Below are positions 51,438 to 61,722 of a stretch of 64,000 bases of DNA, piece by piece. Location: assembly GCA_963669265.1 (NCBI GenBank), contig OY769916.1, positions 992,001 to 1,056,000 on the forward strand, read 5' to 3'. Source of the stretch: SZUA-547 sp963669265. Lineage in GTDB: Bacteria; Pseudomonadota; Alphaproteobacteria; Rhodobacterales; Rhodobacteraceae. Within the stretch, counting starts at the first letter, position 1; each line of letters starts with the position of its first letter. The notes beneath the pieces were generated by a model, which saw only the letters and a program-made list of their open reading frames with translations, was not told the DNA's origin and ran no database searches. A program made the translations under genes and the position numbers.

Positions 51438-52370
51438 TCAGAATAGGTAGGCGTCCGCGATTTCGCCCGCCAAACGGTTGTTGCGAGCGATCGAGTCGTT
51501 CAGGAATTCGTGCAGCCCGGTGTAGAAAATCTCGCCCATATCCTGATTTTCCAACGTCGCCACATAGCCGCTGGCGGTCTTGTGGCATTCATGGCGCTCG
51601 CCATAGCCCCGGCCCAGCCGGTCCAGATGCTCGGCGATGCGGTCATAACAGAACGCGACCGAGCGCGGGCTCAGCCGGTTCAGGATCAGGAAGTCGGCGA
51701 TCCTCCACGGCGAGTAGTCGCCGTGATAGACATGGTGATAGGCGCGCTGGGACGAGGTCGCGTGCAGCAGACTGGTCCATTGCAGGTGATCGCGGCCGCC
51801 GCCCACGACTTCCGTCTCAGGCAGCAGGACATAGTATTTGACGTCGAGCAGGCGTAGGGTCAGATCCGCGCGCTCCACGAAAATCCCCAGCCGATAGAAG
51901 TCATAGCCGTCATTGCGCAGATGGGTGGCCTCGGCGGCGCCCTGAAACAGCGCGCAACGCTCCCTTATCCAATCAAGATGGCCGGGGACGTCGCGCTCCA
52001 CCGACGCCTCGTCGAGATCCCGGATTTTCAGCCAGGTGTCGTTCAGCGCCTCCCACATCTGTGTCGTCAGCGCGGTGCGCACGGCCCGGCCGTTCGCGCG
52101 GGCGCGCCCGATCGCCGACAGGATCGACGACGGATTCTCTCGATCCAGGATCAGGGAGCGCAGGATGGCGCCTTCGTCGATTTCATCCTCGCTCGCCAGC
52201 AGGTCGCCACACCCGGTCGCGGACGCGACAGAGCGCCATTCGTCGTCGCCGCCTGCCCGCGCCGGCATCATCGCCATCCGGGCGCCCATGCTGATCATGC
52301 GCGCCGTGGCGTCCGCGCGCTCGATATAGCGCGCCATCCAGAAGAGGTTTTCGGCCGTCCGACTCAGCAT
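51438..52370 (-). CDS. Alpha-E domain protein
   Basis: A 310-residue all-helical protein with the hallmark start MLSRTAENLFWMARYIERADATARMI and further conserved blocks (FYRLGIFVERADLTLRLLDVKYYVLLP; SPRSVAFCYDRIAEHL). The alpha-E family is of unknown biochemistry and is almost always next to circularly permuted ATP-grasp and transglutaminase genes. It is in the middle of the three-gene unit, with 10-bp gaps on both sides. Confidence 0.92.
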   Translation of the reverse strand: MLSRTAENLFWMARYIERADATARMISMGARMAMMPARAGGDDEWRSVASATGCGDLLASEDEIDEGAILRSLILDRENPSSILSAIGRARANGRAVRTALTTQMWEALNDTWLKIRDLDEASVERDVPGHLDWIRERCALFQGAAEATHLRNDGYDFYRLGIFVERADLTLRLLDVKYYVLLPETEVVGGGRDHLQWTSLLHATSSQRAYHHVYHGDYSPWRIADFLILNRLSPRSVAFCYDRIAEHLDRLGRGYGERHECHKTASGYVATLENQDMGEIFYTGLHEFLNDSIARNNRLAGEIADAYLF

Positions 52371-52380
52371 GCCCCGCCCC

Positions 52381-53793
52381 CTACTCGTCGTCCGCCAGAA
52401 CCCAGGTGTCCTTGACGCCTCCGCCCTGGCTGGAGTTCACCACAAGCGATCCTTCCCGCAACGCCACGCGCGTCAGCCCGCCGGGCGTCAGGCGCACCTT
52501 CTGACCCACCAGGCAAAAGGGTCGCAGATCCACATGGCGCGGCGCGATCCCGTCATCGGTCAATGTCGGACAGGCGGAGAGGTCCAGCGTCGGCTGGGCG
52601 ATGAAATCCGCCGGATCGGCGATGACCCGTTTGGCGTAGGCCTCCTGCTCCGCCTTGGTCGATCTGGGACCGATCAGCATGCCGTAGCCGCCCGAGCCGT
52701 GAACCTCTTTGACCACCAACTCGTCCAGATGCTCCAGCACGTATTTGCAATCGCTTGGATCGGCGCATTTATAGGTCTGAACGTTCTTCAGGATCGGCTT
52801 TTCGCCCAGATAGAACCGGATCATCTCTGGCACGTAAATATAGATCGCCTTGTCATCGGCGACGCCCGCCCCCGGCGCCGAGCAGATCGTCACGCCGCCC
52901 GATCGGTAGGCGTCGAAAATCCCCGGAACGCCGAGCACGCTGTCCGGGCGAAACGCCAGCGGATCGATGAAATCATCATCGATCCGCCGATAGATGACGT
53001 CGACCCGGCGCGGCCCCTGCGTGGTGCGCATCCAGACCAGCCCGTCCTCGACGAACATGTCCTGCGCCTCCACCAGCTCCACGCCCATCTGATCGGCGAG
53101 AAAGGAATGCTCGTAATAGGCGCTGTTCAGCGCGCCCGGCGTCATCACCACCACCGTCGGATCGTCTTTACAGGCGGGCGGCGCGACCTCCTCCAGCGTG
53201 CTGCGGAGCTGCGCCGGATACTGGTCGACCGGCTGAACCCGCCTGCCAGAGAAGAGACGCGGGAACATCCGCATCATGATCTCACGGTTCTCAAGCACGT
53301 AGGAGACGCCCGACGGGGTCCGGCAATTGTCCTCCAGCACCATGAAATCGTCTTCGCCGGTGCGCACGATGTCGATGCCGACGATATGGCTGTAGATCTT
53401 GCCCGGCGGGTCGATGCCGATCATCTCGGGCAGGAAGGCCTCATTCCGATAGACCAGATCGGCCGGAATGATTCCCGCCTTCACGATTTCTCCGCGATGA
53501 TAGACATCCCACAAAAAAGCGTTGAGCGCGCGCGCGCGTTGCTCGATGCCGCGCGAGAGCTGTCGCCATTCGCGGCCGCTGAACACGCGTGGGATCAGAT
53601 CGAAGGGGATCAGTCTTTCCGGATCTCCACCCTCGCCATAGACCGCGAAGGTGATGCCGATCTTGCGGAACAGCATCTCCGCCTCCGCTCGGCGAAGCTG
53701 AAGCTTGTCCAGACCGCTCTTTTGAATCCAGCGGTCGATTTCAGCATACGGCGCTCGCACGCCATCCGCCGAGGCGAGCATCTCATCGAACAT
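52381..53793 (-). CDS. Circularly permuted type 2 ATP-grasp protein
   Basis: A 470-residue ATP-grasp protein of the COG2308 kind. Features seen: MVLEDNCRTPSGVSYVLENRE, MTPGALNSAYYEHSFLADQMGVELVEAQDM, VDVIYRRIDDDFIDPLAF, VVKEVHGSGGYGMLIGP (the nucleotide-binding loop placed late because of the permutation), and a C-terminal RVALREGSLVVNSSQGGGVKDTWVL. The predicted activity is ATP-dependent amide or peptide-bond ligation. It heads the unit with the alpha-E and transglutaminase genes. A fused relative is at 59161. Confidence 0.92.
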   Translation of the reverse strand: MFDEMLASADGVRAPYAEIDRWIQKSGLDKLQLRRAEAEMLFRKIGITFAVYGEGGDPERLIPFDLIPRVFSGREWRQLSRGIEQRARALNAFLWDVYHRGEIVKAGIIPADLVYRNEAFLPEMIGIDPPGKIYSHIVGIDIVRTGEDDFMVLEDNCRTPSGVSYVLENREIMMRMFPRLFSGRRVQPVDQYPAQLRSTLEEVAPPACKDDPTVVVMTPGALNSAYYEHSFLADQMGVELVEAQDMFVEDGLVWMRTTQGPRRVDVIYRRIDDDFIDPLAFRPDSVLGVPGIFDAYRSGGVTICSAPGAGVADDKAIYIYVPEMIRFYLGEKPILKNVQTYKCADPSDCKYVLEHLDELVVKEVHGSGGYGMLIGPRSTKAEQEAYAKRVIADPADFIAQPTLDLSACPTLTDDGIAPRHVDLRPFCLVGQKVRLTPGGLTRVALREGSLVVNSSQGGGVKDTWVLADDE

Positions 53794-54028
53794 GCAGCGA
53801 CTCCCGTTGACCCACGCAAGAAAGCAGAGCTTTTGCGTTGGCGCAACGAATACGCGCGCCGGGGGTCGGTTCGCCTGAAATTTGGGCGCCTAAAAGTCGA
53901 AAAGGTCGAAATCAGAGGCAAATACCGTCTCGACCCGACGTTTGGTCTCAGGTTGAACCGCCTACCGCCTCTCGTCCGCCATCGCCGAAGCGCTCCACGG
54001 AGCCTTCGCGGCATAGCGTGGCGTGAGG

Positions 54029-55444
54029 TCACGCCCGGCCAAACTCGTCGTCGATGCGGATGATGTCGTCCTCGCCCAGATACGACCCCGTCTGCACCTC
54101 TATCAGCTCCAGCAGGATCTTGCCGGGATTGGCCAGCCGATGCACCGCGCCTTGCGGGATGTAGGTGGACTGATCCTCGCCCAGGATCACCACATCGTCG
54201 TCGATCGTGACCTCGGCGGTCCCGCGCACCACGACCCAGTGTTCGGACCGGTGATGGTGCTTTTGCAGCGACAACCGCCCGCCGGGTTTGACGAACAGGC
54301 GCTTCACCTGGAACCGCGCGGCGGAATAGACGCTGGTGTAGCCGCCCCATGGCCGGTGAACCGTACGGTGTTCCTGCGTTAGGGCTGCGGTGTCTGGATC
54401 GGCCGCCAGCGCCGTCACCGCATCCTTCACCCGTTCGGACGCGGAAAGCTTGCCGACAAAGACCACGTCGTCGGAGGCGATCACAGCCAGATCCTCGACC
54501 CCCTGGGCGACGACGCGCGGACCGTCGCTGACCACCAGCGCGCGGCGGGACTCGGGCGCGCTCGCCGCCCCAAGCGTGACGACATCGTTGGACCCGATCG
54601 CGTCCCGCTCCCAAATCGACGACCACGAGCCAAGATCTGACCACCGGAGCGACGCAGGCACCACCACCGCCCGATCGGTTTTCTCGAACACCGCATAGTC
54701 GATGGAGATCGACGGCGACGCCTTGAACGCCGCCGCGTCCAGCCGCAGGAAGCTTAAATCCTCGGCCGCGCCGTCGACGGAACGCGCGGCGGCCTCGGCC
54801 ACATCGGGCGCCTGGCGTTGAAGCTCTTCAAGAAACGCATCCGCCCGGAACATGAACATGCCCGAATTCCAGAAATGCCCGCCCGCCGCCAGCATCGCCT
54901 CGGCGCGCTCAAGATCCGGCTTCTCCACGAATTGCGCGATCGGGCGCGGCCCATCGCCCGCCGCCGCGCGAATATAGCCATAGCCGGTCGCGGGGCCTTT
55001 GGGCTCGATCCCGAACGTCACCAGCACGCCGGACGCGGCCTCCGCTTTCGCAGCCTCAAGCGCGCTCCCATAGGCGTCGTCCGCCTCTAGGGCGTGGTCC
55101 GACGGCATGACCAGCAATATGGCGTCGTCGTCAGCCCGCATCGCGACACGCGCCGCCGCCGCGATGGCGGGCGCGGTGTTGCGCGCGGCCGGCTCCAGCA
55201 GGATCAGCGGCTTGGCGCCGATCTCGCACGCCTGCGCCGCGCAGTGAAACCGGTAGTCTTCATTGGTGACGATGATCGGTGCGGCGTAGCCCTCGCCGGA
55301 GGCGCGCAACAACGTCTGCTGCAACAGGCTGTGGTCGCCGCCGAGAGAAAGAAACTGTTTCGGATAGGCGGCGCGCGACATGGGCCAAAGGCGCGTGCCC
55401 GACCCGCCCGCGAGAATCACTGGTGTTAACACCACGGCGTCCAT
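54029..55444 (-). CDS. manC: Mannose-1-phosphate guanylyltransferase/mannose-6-phosphate isomerase
   Basis: A 471-residue bifunctional enzyme for GDP-mannose. The nucleotidyltransferase signature is ILAGGSGTRLWPMSRAAYPKQFLSLGG, with AVFEKTDRAVVVPASLRWSDLGSWSS at the sugar site. The C-terminal cupin isomerase domain has HRPWGGYTSVYSAARFQVKRLFVKPGGRLSLQKHHHRSEHWVVVRG. It feeds capsule, LPS or exopolysaccharide synthesis. It lies alone between the two halves of the ATP-grasp/alpha-E locus and is divergent from the large transglutaminase gene at 55682. The 237-bp spacer contains no other gene. Confidence 0.93.
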   Translation of the reverse strand: MDAVVLTPVILAGGSGTRLWPMSRAAYPKQFLSLGGDHSLLQQTLLRASGEGYAAPIIVTNEDYRFHCAAQACEIGAKPLILLEPAARNTAPAIAAAARVAMRADDDAILLVMPSDHALEADDAYGSALEAAKAEAASGVLVTFGIEPKGPATGYGYIRAAAGDGPRPIAQFVEKPDLERAEAMLAAGGHFWNSGMFMFRADAFLEELQRQAPDVAEAAARSVDGAAEDLSFLRLDAAAFKASPSISIDYAVFEKTDRAVVVPASLRWSDLGSWSSIWERDAIGSNDVVTLGAASAPESRRALVVSDGPRVVAQGVEDLAVIASDDVVFVGKLSASERVKDAVTALAADPDTAALTQEHRTVHRPWGGYTSVYSAARFQVKRLFVKPGGRLSLQKHHHRSEHWVVVRGTAEVTIDDDVVILGEDQSTYIPQGAVHRLANPGKILLELIEVQTGSYLGEDDIIRIDDEFGRA

Positions 55445-55681
55445 TCTCCCATCTGGCTACCACCCAGAGCCCCGTCGCCCCTCGCCGCACTGTCTCCGCG
55501 CGCGCATCTGGAGCGATTCCCTGTCGGCTTTACCCGACTAACACGGTCTTTGGTTAATAAATTACTAGCGAGCAACCTGCTAACGCCTCGAATTACTGGT
55601 TCTTTCGCCGCGCTGCTTATAACGTTCCTGATGGCGGCGCGGCCACCTCGCCGACCGCATCCGGCGAGGGAGACATGTAGA

Positions 55682-58600
55682 ATGAGCATCAACGCCGCTC
55701 TGACGCACCGAACCACATACAGCTATGACCATCCCATCGAATTAGGGCCGCAGGTCGTTCGGCTTCGCCCGGCGCCGCATTCGCGGACCAAGATCCTCAG
55801 CTACTCTCAGGTCATCACGCCGGAGCCGCATTTCCTGAACTGGCAGCAGGACCCGTTCGGCAACTACCTCGCGCGACTGGTGTTTCCTGAGAAAGTCGAC
55901 AAGTTTGAAGTCGTGGTCGATTTGATCGCCGACATGGCGTCGGTCAACCCATTCGACTTCTTCCTCGAAGAAAGCGCCGAACACGCGCCGTTCAAATATG
56001 CAGACGATCTCCGCGGCGATCTCGCCCCCTATCTGGAGACGGAGAGGCACGGCAAGAGATTCAAGGCGTTGCTGGACTCTCTTCCCAAGGAACGCATGCA
56101 TACGGTCGACTATCTGGTGGCGGTCAATCAGGCGGTGCAGCAGGCGGTCGGTTATCGCATTCGGATGGAGCCGGGCGTTCAGACGCCCAAGGAGACGCTC
56201 AGGATCGCGTCCGGCTCCTGCCGCGATTCCGCGTGGTTGCTGGTCCACCTTCTTCGCCACAAGGGCATAGCCGCACGGTTTGTCTCAGGCTACTTGATCC
56301 AGTTGACGCCGGACATCAAAGCGATCGACGGACCCTCTGGCCCGGAAGCGGATTTCACCGACCTGCATGCGTGGTGCGAGGCCTACGCGCCCGGCGCCGG
56401 CTGGATCGGTCTGGACCCGACCTCGGGCCTGTTTGCGGGCGAAGGACATATCCCGCTGGCGGCCACCCCCTCGCCCGGCGCGGCGGCGCCGATCACCGGC
56501 GCGCATGAACCGGCCGAGGTGTCGTTCGATCATTTTATGGAAGTGCGGCGCGTGCGTGAGGAGCCGCGCGTCACCTTCCCCTTCACCGATGAGCACTGGG
56601 AGCGGATCAACCAGACCGGCGAGGAAGTCGACCAACGCCTGAACGCGGGCGACGTGCGCCTGACCATGGGCGGCGAGCCGACCTTCGTCGCCTCGGAAGA
56701 TCGCGACGCGGGCGAGTGGAACACCGAGGCGGTCGGACCGACCAAGCGCCGCTACGCCGACAAGCTGGTGCGGAGATTGCGGGACAAGTTCGCGCCGGAC
56801 GGCATGCTGCATTTCGGGCAGGGTAAGTGGTATCCGGGCGAGCAGCTTCCCCGCTGGGCGTTCGGACTTTATTGGCGGCGGGACGGTGAGCCGCTTTGGG
56901 CCGACGCCGCGCTAATCGCGCCGGAAGGCGGCGCCGAAGCCGCGAGCGCGCCGGGCATGAAAGAGGCCGAGAACCTGATCGGCGCCCTGGCCGAGGCGCT
57001 GGGGTTGGAGAGCGACTTCGCCGAGCCCGCCTATGAGGACCCGGCCTTCTACATCCTCAAGGAATCCATGCTGCCGGAGAATCTGGATCCGGAGAAAAAC
57101 AAGCTCGACGACCCGTTGGAGCGTCGGCAGGTGGCGATGGCGTTCTCTCGCGGGCTCGGGAACCCAAAGGCGATGATCCTACCGGTACAGGTCGCGCAGT
57201 CCCGCGCCCATGCAGATCGCCGCCGTCGCTATCGCTGGATGTCGGAGCGCTGGCGCACGCGCAGGGGCAAGCTCTTTCTGGCGCCGGGCGACAGCGCCGC
57301 CGGATATCGCCTGCCCCTCGCCAGCCTGATCGATATTCCCGAGGCCGATTTCCCCTTCATCATCCCGCTCGACCCATTCGCGCCGCGCGGTCGCCTGCCG
57401 GAACGCAGAACCTTGCAAATGCAGCCTCAAGGCGGCGCTGGCGTTGGGGGTGGAAACGGCGGGGGCCTCGGGCCGGCGCCGCTGGGTGAAGAACCCGAGC
57501 GCCCGGCGACCGATGGGCGCATCCCGCCTCCCCCGCCGGAGCCTGATCCGGCCAATGCGATTTTCGTCGACGCCGTGCGCACCGCCATCACCGTGGAGCC
57601 TCGCGACGGCGTGCTGACCGTGTTCCTGCCGCCGCTGGAAAGCGCGGACGCTTACGTCGACATGATCGCCGCCGTCGAGGAAGCCGCCGCCGAGACCGGC
57701 CTGCCGGTGCATCTGGACGGGTACGCGCCACCCGACGACCCCCGGCTCAACGTCATCAAGGTCACCCCCGATCCGGGCGTGATCGAGGTCAACGTGCACC
57801 CCGCCCATTCCTGGGCCGAGCAGCGAGAGATCACCGAGGCGGTCTATGAAGAGGCGCGCCACTGCAAGCTTGAGACCACCAAATTCATGCATGACGGCCG
57901 CCCCACCGGGTCCGGCGGCGGCAATCACATCGTCGTCGGAGGCGCGACGCCCGATGACAGCCCGTTCCTGCGCAGGCCCGACCTGTTGGCCTCGCTGATC
58001 CGGTTCTGGCAGAATCACCCCTCGCTATCCTTCCTGTTCTCAGGCGCCTTTATCGGCCCGACCAGTCAGGCCCCGAGGATCGACGAGGCGCGCAACGACG
58101 TGCTCTATGAGTTGGATATCGCGCTGAACCAGTTGCCGGACCGCAGCGATGACTGCCCGCCCTGGCTGGTCGACCGGCTGTTCCGGGACATTCTGACCGA
58201 CGCCACCGGTAACACCCACCGCTCTGAGATCTGCATCGACAAGCTCTATTCGCCGGACGGGCCCACGGGCCGTCTGGGCCTAGTCGAGTTCCGGGCCTTC
58301 GAGATGCCGCCTCATCCCCGGATGAGCGTCGCGCAATCCTTGCTTTTGCGCGCCCTGATCGCGTGGTTCTGGGAGACGCCGTATGAGCGCCCGCTCACCC
58401 GGTTCGGAACCGCGCTGCATGACCGCTATATGCTGCCGCATTTCGTTTGGGAGGACTTCAACGACGTCCTCAGCGAGGTCTCGGGCGCGCTCGACGTCAC
58501 GCTGGATCCGGAATGGTTCAAGGCGCAGTTCGAGTTCCGCTTTCCTCTCCTCGGCGACATTCGCCATCGCGGCGTGCTGCTGGAGTTGAGGGGCGCGCTG

Positions 58601-59083
58601 GAGCCTTGGCATGTGCTGGGGGAAACCGGGGCGATCGGCGGCACCGCGCGCCATGTGGACAGCTCCGTCGAGCGTCTGCAATTGCGCGTCGTCGGTGATC
58701 TGGCGGACCGGTATCGTGTCGCCTGCAACGGGTTTGTGGTTCCGATGACCCGGACGGGGCGCAAGGATGAGCAGGTCATGGGCGTCCGGTTCCGCGCGTG
58801 GAGCCCGCCACGCTGCCTGCATCCCACGATCCGGCCGCATGCGCCGCTGACATTCGATTTGCAGGACCGCTGGTCCGGCCGATCCTTGGGAGGCTGTGTC
58901 TATCATGTCGCCCATCCGGGCGGACGTAGCTTCGAGACCCAGCCGGTCAACGATCTGGAAGCCGAGGGCCGGCGCCTCGTGCGGTTCGAAACCATCGGCC
59001 ATTCGCCCGGCCCGTTCCAACCGGCGACGCCGGAACTCAGTCCGGATTTCCCGCTGACGCTGGACCTTCGGCGCCAGACATGA
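55682..59083 (+). CDS. Large transglutaminase-DUF2126 protein
   Basis: A 1,133-residue protein. The N-terminal part is a Bact_transglu_N domain (ALTHRTTYSYDHPIELGPQVVRLRPAPH) plus a transglutaminase core (GSCRDSAWLLVHLLRHKGIAARFVSGYL, DLHAWCEAYAPGAGWIGLDPTSG), followed by DUF2126, a long region with LTMGGEPTFVASEDRDAGEWN, KWYPGEQLPRWAFGLYWRRDG and, near the C-terminus, HPGGRSFETQPVNDLEAEGRR. A Gly/Pro-rich linker (about residues 585-625) separates the two. ATG 55682 fits the family start. It begins the plus-strand set with the fused ATP-grasp/alpha-E gene and a second transglutaminase gene, and probably works with them on an unknown peptide product. Confidence 0.92.
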   Translation: MSINAALTHRTTYSYDHPIELGPQVVRLRPAPHSRTKILSYSQVITPEPHFLNWQQDPFGNYLARLVFPEKVDKFEVVVDLIADMASVNPFDFFLEESAEHAPFKYADDLRGDLAPYLETERHGKRFKALLDSLPKERMHTVDYLVAVNQAVQQAVGYRIRMEPGVQTPKETLRIASGSCRDSAWLLVHLLRHKGIAARFVSGYLIQLTPDIKAIDGPSGPEADFTDLHAWCEAYAPGAGWIGLDPTSGLFAGEGHIPLAATPSPGAAAPITGAHEPAEVSFDHFMEVRRVREEPRVTFPFTDEHWERINQTGEEVDQRLNAGDVRLTMGGEPTFVASEDRDAGEWNTEAVGPTKRRYADKLVRRLRDKFAPDGMLHFGQGKWYPGEQLPRWAFGLYWRRDGEPLWADAALIAPEGGAEAASAPGMKEAENLIGALAEALGLESDFAEPAYEDPAFYILKESMLPENLDPEKNKLDDPLERRQVAMAFSRGLGNPKAMILPVQVAQSRAHADRRRRYRWMSERWRTRRGKLFLAPGDSAAGYRLPLASLIDIPEADFPFIIPLDPFAPRGRLPERRTLQMQPQGGAGVGGGNGGGLGPAPLGEEPERPATDGRIPPPPPEPDPANAIFVDAVRTAITVEPRDGVLTVFLPPLESADAYVDMIAAVEEAAAETGLPVHLDGYAPPDDPRLNVIKVTPDPGVIEVNVHPAHSWAEQREITEAVYEEARHCKLETTKFMHDGRPTGSGGGNHIVVGGATPDDSPFLRRPDLLASLIRFWQNHPSLSFLFSGAFIGPTSQAPRIDEARNDVLYELDIALNQLPDRSDDCPPWLVDRLFRDILTDATGNTHRSEICIDKLYSPDGPTGRLGLVEFRAFEMPPHPRMSVAQSLLLRALIAWFWETPYERPLTRFGTALHDRYMLPHFVWEDFNDVLSEVSGALDVTLDPEWFKAQFEFRFPLLGDIRHRGVLLELRGALEPWHVLGETGAIGGTARHVDSSVERLQLRVVGDLADRYRVACNGFVVPMTRTGRKDEQVMGVRFRAWSPPRCLHPTIRPHAPLTFDLQDRWSGRSLGGCVYHVAHPGGRSFETQPVNDLEAEGRRLVRFETIGHSPGPFQPATPELSPDFPLTLDLRRQT

Positions 59084-59160
59084 GAGCGGTATCCCGGAGC
59101 GCGCGACTGAGTCTCGCGCCCCGATTTCGAATGACCTGATGCGAGGGGCGACCACGGCCG

Positions 59161-61722
59161 ATGGCCTTGGCAAAGACATCTGAAACCGATCGGCTGGCCA
59201 AGCTGATTGCGGCGCGAGAGCCGTCCGATGGCGCGTTCGAAGAAGCGTTCGCGCCAGACGGCGCCGTGCGTCCTGAATGGGCCCCACTGCTGCAATGGCT
59301 GGCGGATGCGCCCAAAGAGGCCGAGGCCGCCGCGCTGGAGACGGAGCGGCTGCGCGCGGAGAGCGGCATCGCCTTCTCCACGGCGCGCACGCCGGAATCG
59401 GGCCGGATCGGAGAGATCCGCGACCCTCTGCCGGTGCTGTTGTCCGTCGCCGACTGGGCCGAAGTTGAACGCGGTCTGATTCAACGCGCGAAACTGCTGG
59501 AGGCGGCGCTTTCAGATATTTACGGCCCGGCCGAGACCATCGCCGAGGGGATCTTTCCGCCGGGGCTCGCCTATGGGCAACGCTCCTTCGCAGCGCATTG
59601 CGCCAAGCGGGGCGCGCAACGCTGGCTCTATCTGTATGAAGCGGACGTCGCCCGCTCAGCCGACGGCCGTTGGATGGTTCTGGCAGACCGGGTCGACACG
59701 CCCTTGGGCGACGGCTGGCTTCTGGCCAACCGGATCGCCACCAGTCAGGCGATGTCCGAACAGTTTCTGGCGCTCGGCGTGCGCCGCCTCGCCACGCATT
59801 ACGGGCGTTTCCAGCAAGAGATCGAGTCCCACGCCGGACAGGATGGGCGCGTCGCGCTGATGACCCTCGGCGAAAAAGACCCGCGGTTCTTCTCCCACGC
59901 CTATTTTGCGCGGTATCTGGACGCGACGCTGGTCGAACCCGCCGACCTGACCGTCCGCGCAGGCGCTTGCTTTATGAAGACGCTGGACGGTCTGAAAAAA
60001 GTCGACGTGTTGTTGCGCGGCGCGCCGGACCGAAAACTGGACGCCCTGCATCGGCCGCGTGACGCCGCTTATGGCGCGCCCGCCCTCTCAGCGGCGACCC
60101 GGGGCGGCGGCATGGTCGTCGGCAACGCCATCGGCTCCGCCACCCTCGCTTATCGCGGCATGGCCCCTTATGCGCCGCGGATGTGCCAGCGGCTGCTGGG
60201 CGAGGACCTTGCGCTGGCCGACGCTCCTTGCCTGTGGCAGGGCGATCCGGCGGCGCGCGCGCAGGTGCTGGAAGAGCCGGAATTCTGGTTCATCGCCCCG
60301 GTCAACGGCCGCCGCGAAGGGCTCGCCATACCCGTCTCGGTCGATCCGGACCGCGACGCGCTGAAGACGCAGCTTGAGCGCCATGGCGAACGCTTCGTCG
60401 CGGTGGCGACGCCGCCGCTCGCGCATACGCCGATCTGGCGGCGAGGACGATTGAACGGCGCGGAATGGATGATGCGGGTCTTTGTCTGCGCCACGCCAGA
60501 AGGATGGAGCGTCGCCCCCGGCGGGGTGGCGTCGCTGGTCTCGCCGGGATCGCTGCCGCCGACCCCCGGTTTCGGCAAGGACGTCTGGGTTCTGCCCGAG
60601 CGCGAGGCCAAAGAACCCGCGCCCTCCATCGCCACGCAGCGCGTCGCCGATGCGCATATGCGCCGCACCGGTCGGGAGCTGCTGAGCCGGGTGGCCGACG
60701 ACCTGTTCTGGCTCGGCCGCAACGCCGAGCGGGCGGAAACCACTCTGCGCATTCTCGATCTCTGCGCGCGCAGGCGGCTGGCGGGCAACCGCGCCGATTC
60801 CCAGCCGGCGGTGCTCTACCAAATCACAGAGATCCACGCGAGCAAGTCCGAGACGCTGACCGGCGAGGCCCGTTTTTTGGACGCCGCGCGCCGACTGGCG
60901 GAGGATCCCGACGAGGCCTGGGGGCTGCACGCGACGCTGGTGGCGCTTCGCAGGGGGTTGGCCCGCGCGCGGGCCCATGTCAGCGAGGAAAGCTGGCGCT
61001 ATCTGGATCAGCTTTGCGCCGACCGGCGCTGGTATGGCGCCGGCGACATGCGACGGATCAGCGACATGGCCCGATTGATCGAGGACTCGTTGCGCGCGCT
61101 CGCCGCCTTCGCCGGATCATCCCACGAAAACCTGACGCGGAATTTCGCCTGGCGGTTTCTTGAGATGGGACGGCGGATCGAACGCGGCATCAACATCGCC
61201 CGCGCGGCTGAGACGTTGATCGGTGAGGAGCGCAGCAATGAAGAGACTTATCTGCGGGCCTGGCTGACCCTCAGCGACAGCCGCTCCGCCTATCGGTCGC
61301 GCTATATGACCACGCCGCAGCCCGCCGCGGTGCTGGACCTCTTGTTCCTCGATGAGGCGAACCCGCGCTCGCTGGCCTATCAGTTGGCGCAATTGGAGCA
61401 GGTGTTGGCCCAGCTGCCCTACTCGGGGCCTTATCGCAGCCCCGAGCACCGGCTGGCGCTGTCATTGCTCACCGAGATCCGTCTGACCGACGCCCGCGCG
61501 CTGACCGAGGCCGCCAGCGCGGAAGAGGCGAGTGAGCGAAACGGCGACGACGCGGCGACGACGCTCAGCCGGCCGAATCTGCTGGCGCTGGCGGAACGCT
61601 GCCAGCTTGATCTCTCTGAGATCTCGAACCTGGTCAGCCGCGCCTATTTCGCCCATGCCGAGGCGCCTCTGGCCCTGACCAGCGCGGCCCGGCAAGATTG
61701 GAACGAGGGGGTGGCGCCGTGA
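59161..61722 (+). CDS. Fused circularly permuted ATP-grasp and alpha-E protein
   Basis: An 853-residue fusion. The N-terminal part (to about residue 475) is the ATP-grasp-like region (VERGLIQRAKLLEAALSDIYGPAETIAEGIFPPGLAYGQRSF; MTLGEKDPRFFSHAYFARYL), and the C-terminal part is alpha-E (LLSRVADDLFWLGRNAERAETTLRILDL; NFAWRFLEMGRRIERGINIARAAETLI). The same two families are separate genes at 52381 and 51438. The fused gene starts 77 bp after the DUF2126 gene and overlaps the following transglutaminase by 4 bp (GTGA). Fusion supports direct cooperation of the two domains in the predicted ligase complex. Confidence 0.92.
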   Translation: MALAKTSETDRLAKLIAAREPSDGAFEEAFAPDGAVRPEWAPLLQWLADAPKEAEAAALETERLRAESGIAFSTARTPESGRIGEIRDPLPVLLSVADWAEVERGLIQRAKLLEAALSDIYGPAETIAEGIFPPGLAYGQRSFAAHCAKRGAQRWLYLYEADVARSADGRWMVLADRVDTPLGDGWLLANRIATSQAMSEQFLALGVRRLATHYGRFQQEIESHAGQDGRVALMTLGEKDPRFFSHAYFARYLDATLVEPADLTVRAGACFMKTLDGLKKVDVLLRGAPDRKLDALHRPRDAAYGAPALSAATRGGGMVVGNAIGSATLAYRGMAPYAPRMCQRLLGEDLALADAPCLWQGDPAARAQVLEEPEFWFIAPVNGRREGLAIPVSVDPDRDALKTQLERHGERFVAVATPPLAHTPIWRRGRLNGAEWMMRVFVCATPEGWSVAPGGVASLVSPGSLPPTPGFGKDVWVLPEREAKEPAPSIATQRVADAHMRRTGRELLSRVADDLFWLGRNAERAETTLRILDLCARRRLAGNRADSQPAVLYQITEIHASKSETLTGEARFLDAARRLAEDPDEAWGLHATLVALRRGLARARAHVSEESWRYLDQLCADRRWYGAGDMRRISDMARLIEDSLRALAAFAGSSHENLTRNFAWRFLEMGRRIERGINIARAAETLIGEERSNEETYLRAWLTLSDSRSAYRSRYMTTPQPAAVLDLLFLDEANPRSLAYQLAQLEQVLAQLPYSGPYRSPEHRLALSLLTEIRLTDARALTEAASAEEASERNGDDAATTLSRPNLLALAERCQLDLSEISNLVSRAYFAHAEAPLALTSAARQDWNEGVAP

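Noticed and set aside
52369..54063. 564-residue frame on the plus strand
   Set aside because: Antisense to the clear ATP-grasp gene at 52381-53793; His/Arg/Asp-rich translation typical of a shadow in GC-rich DNA.
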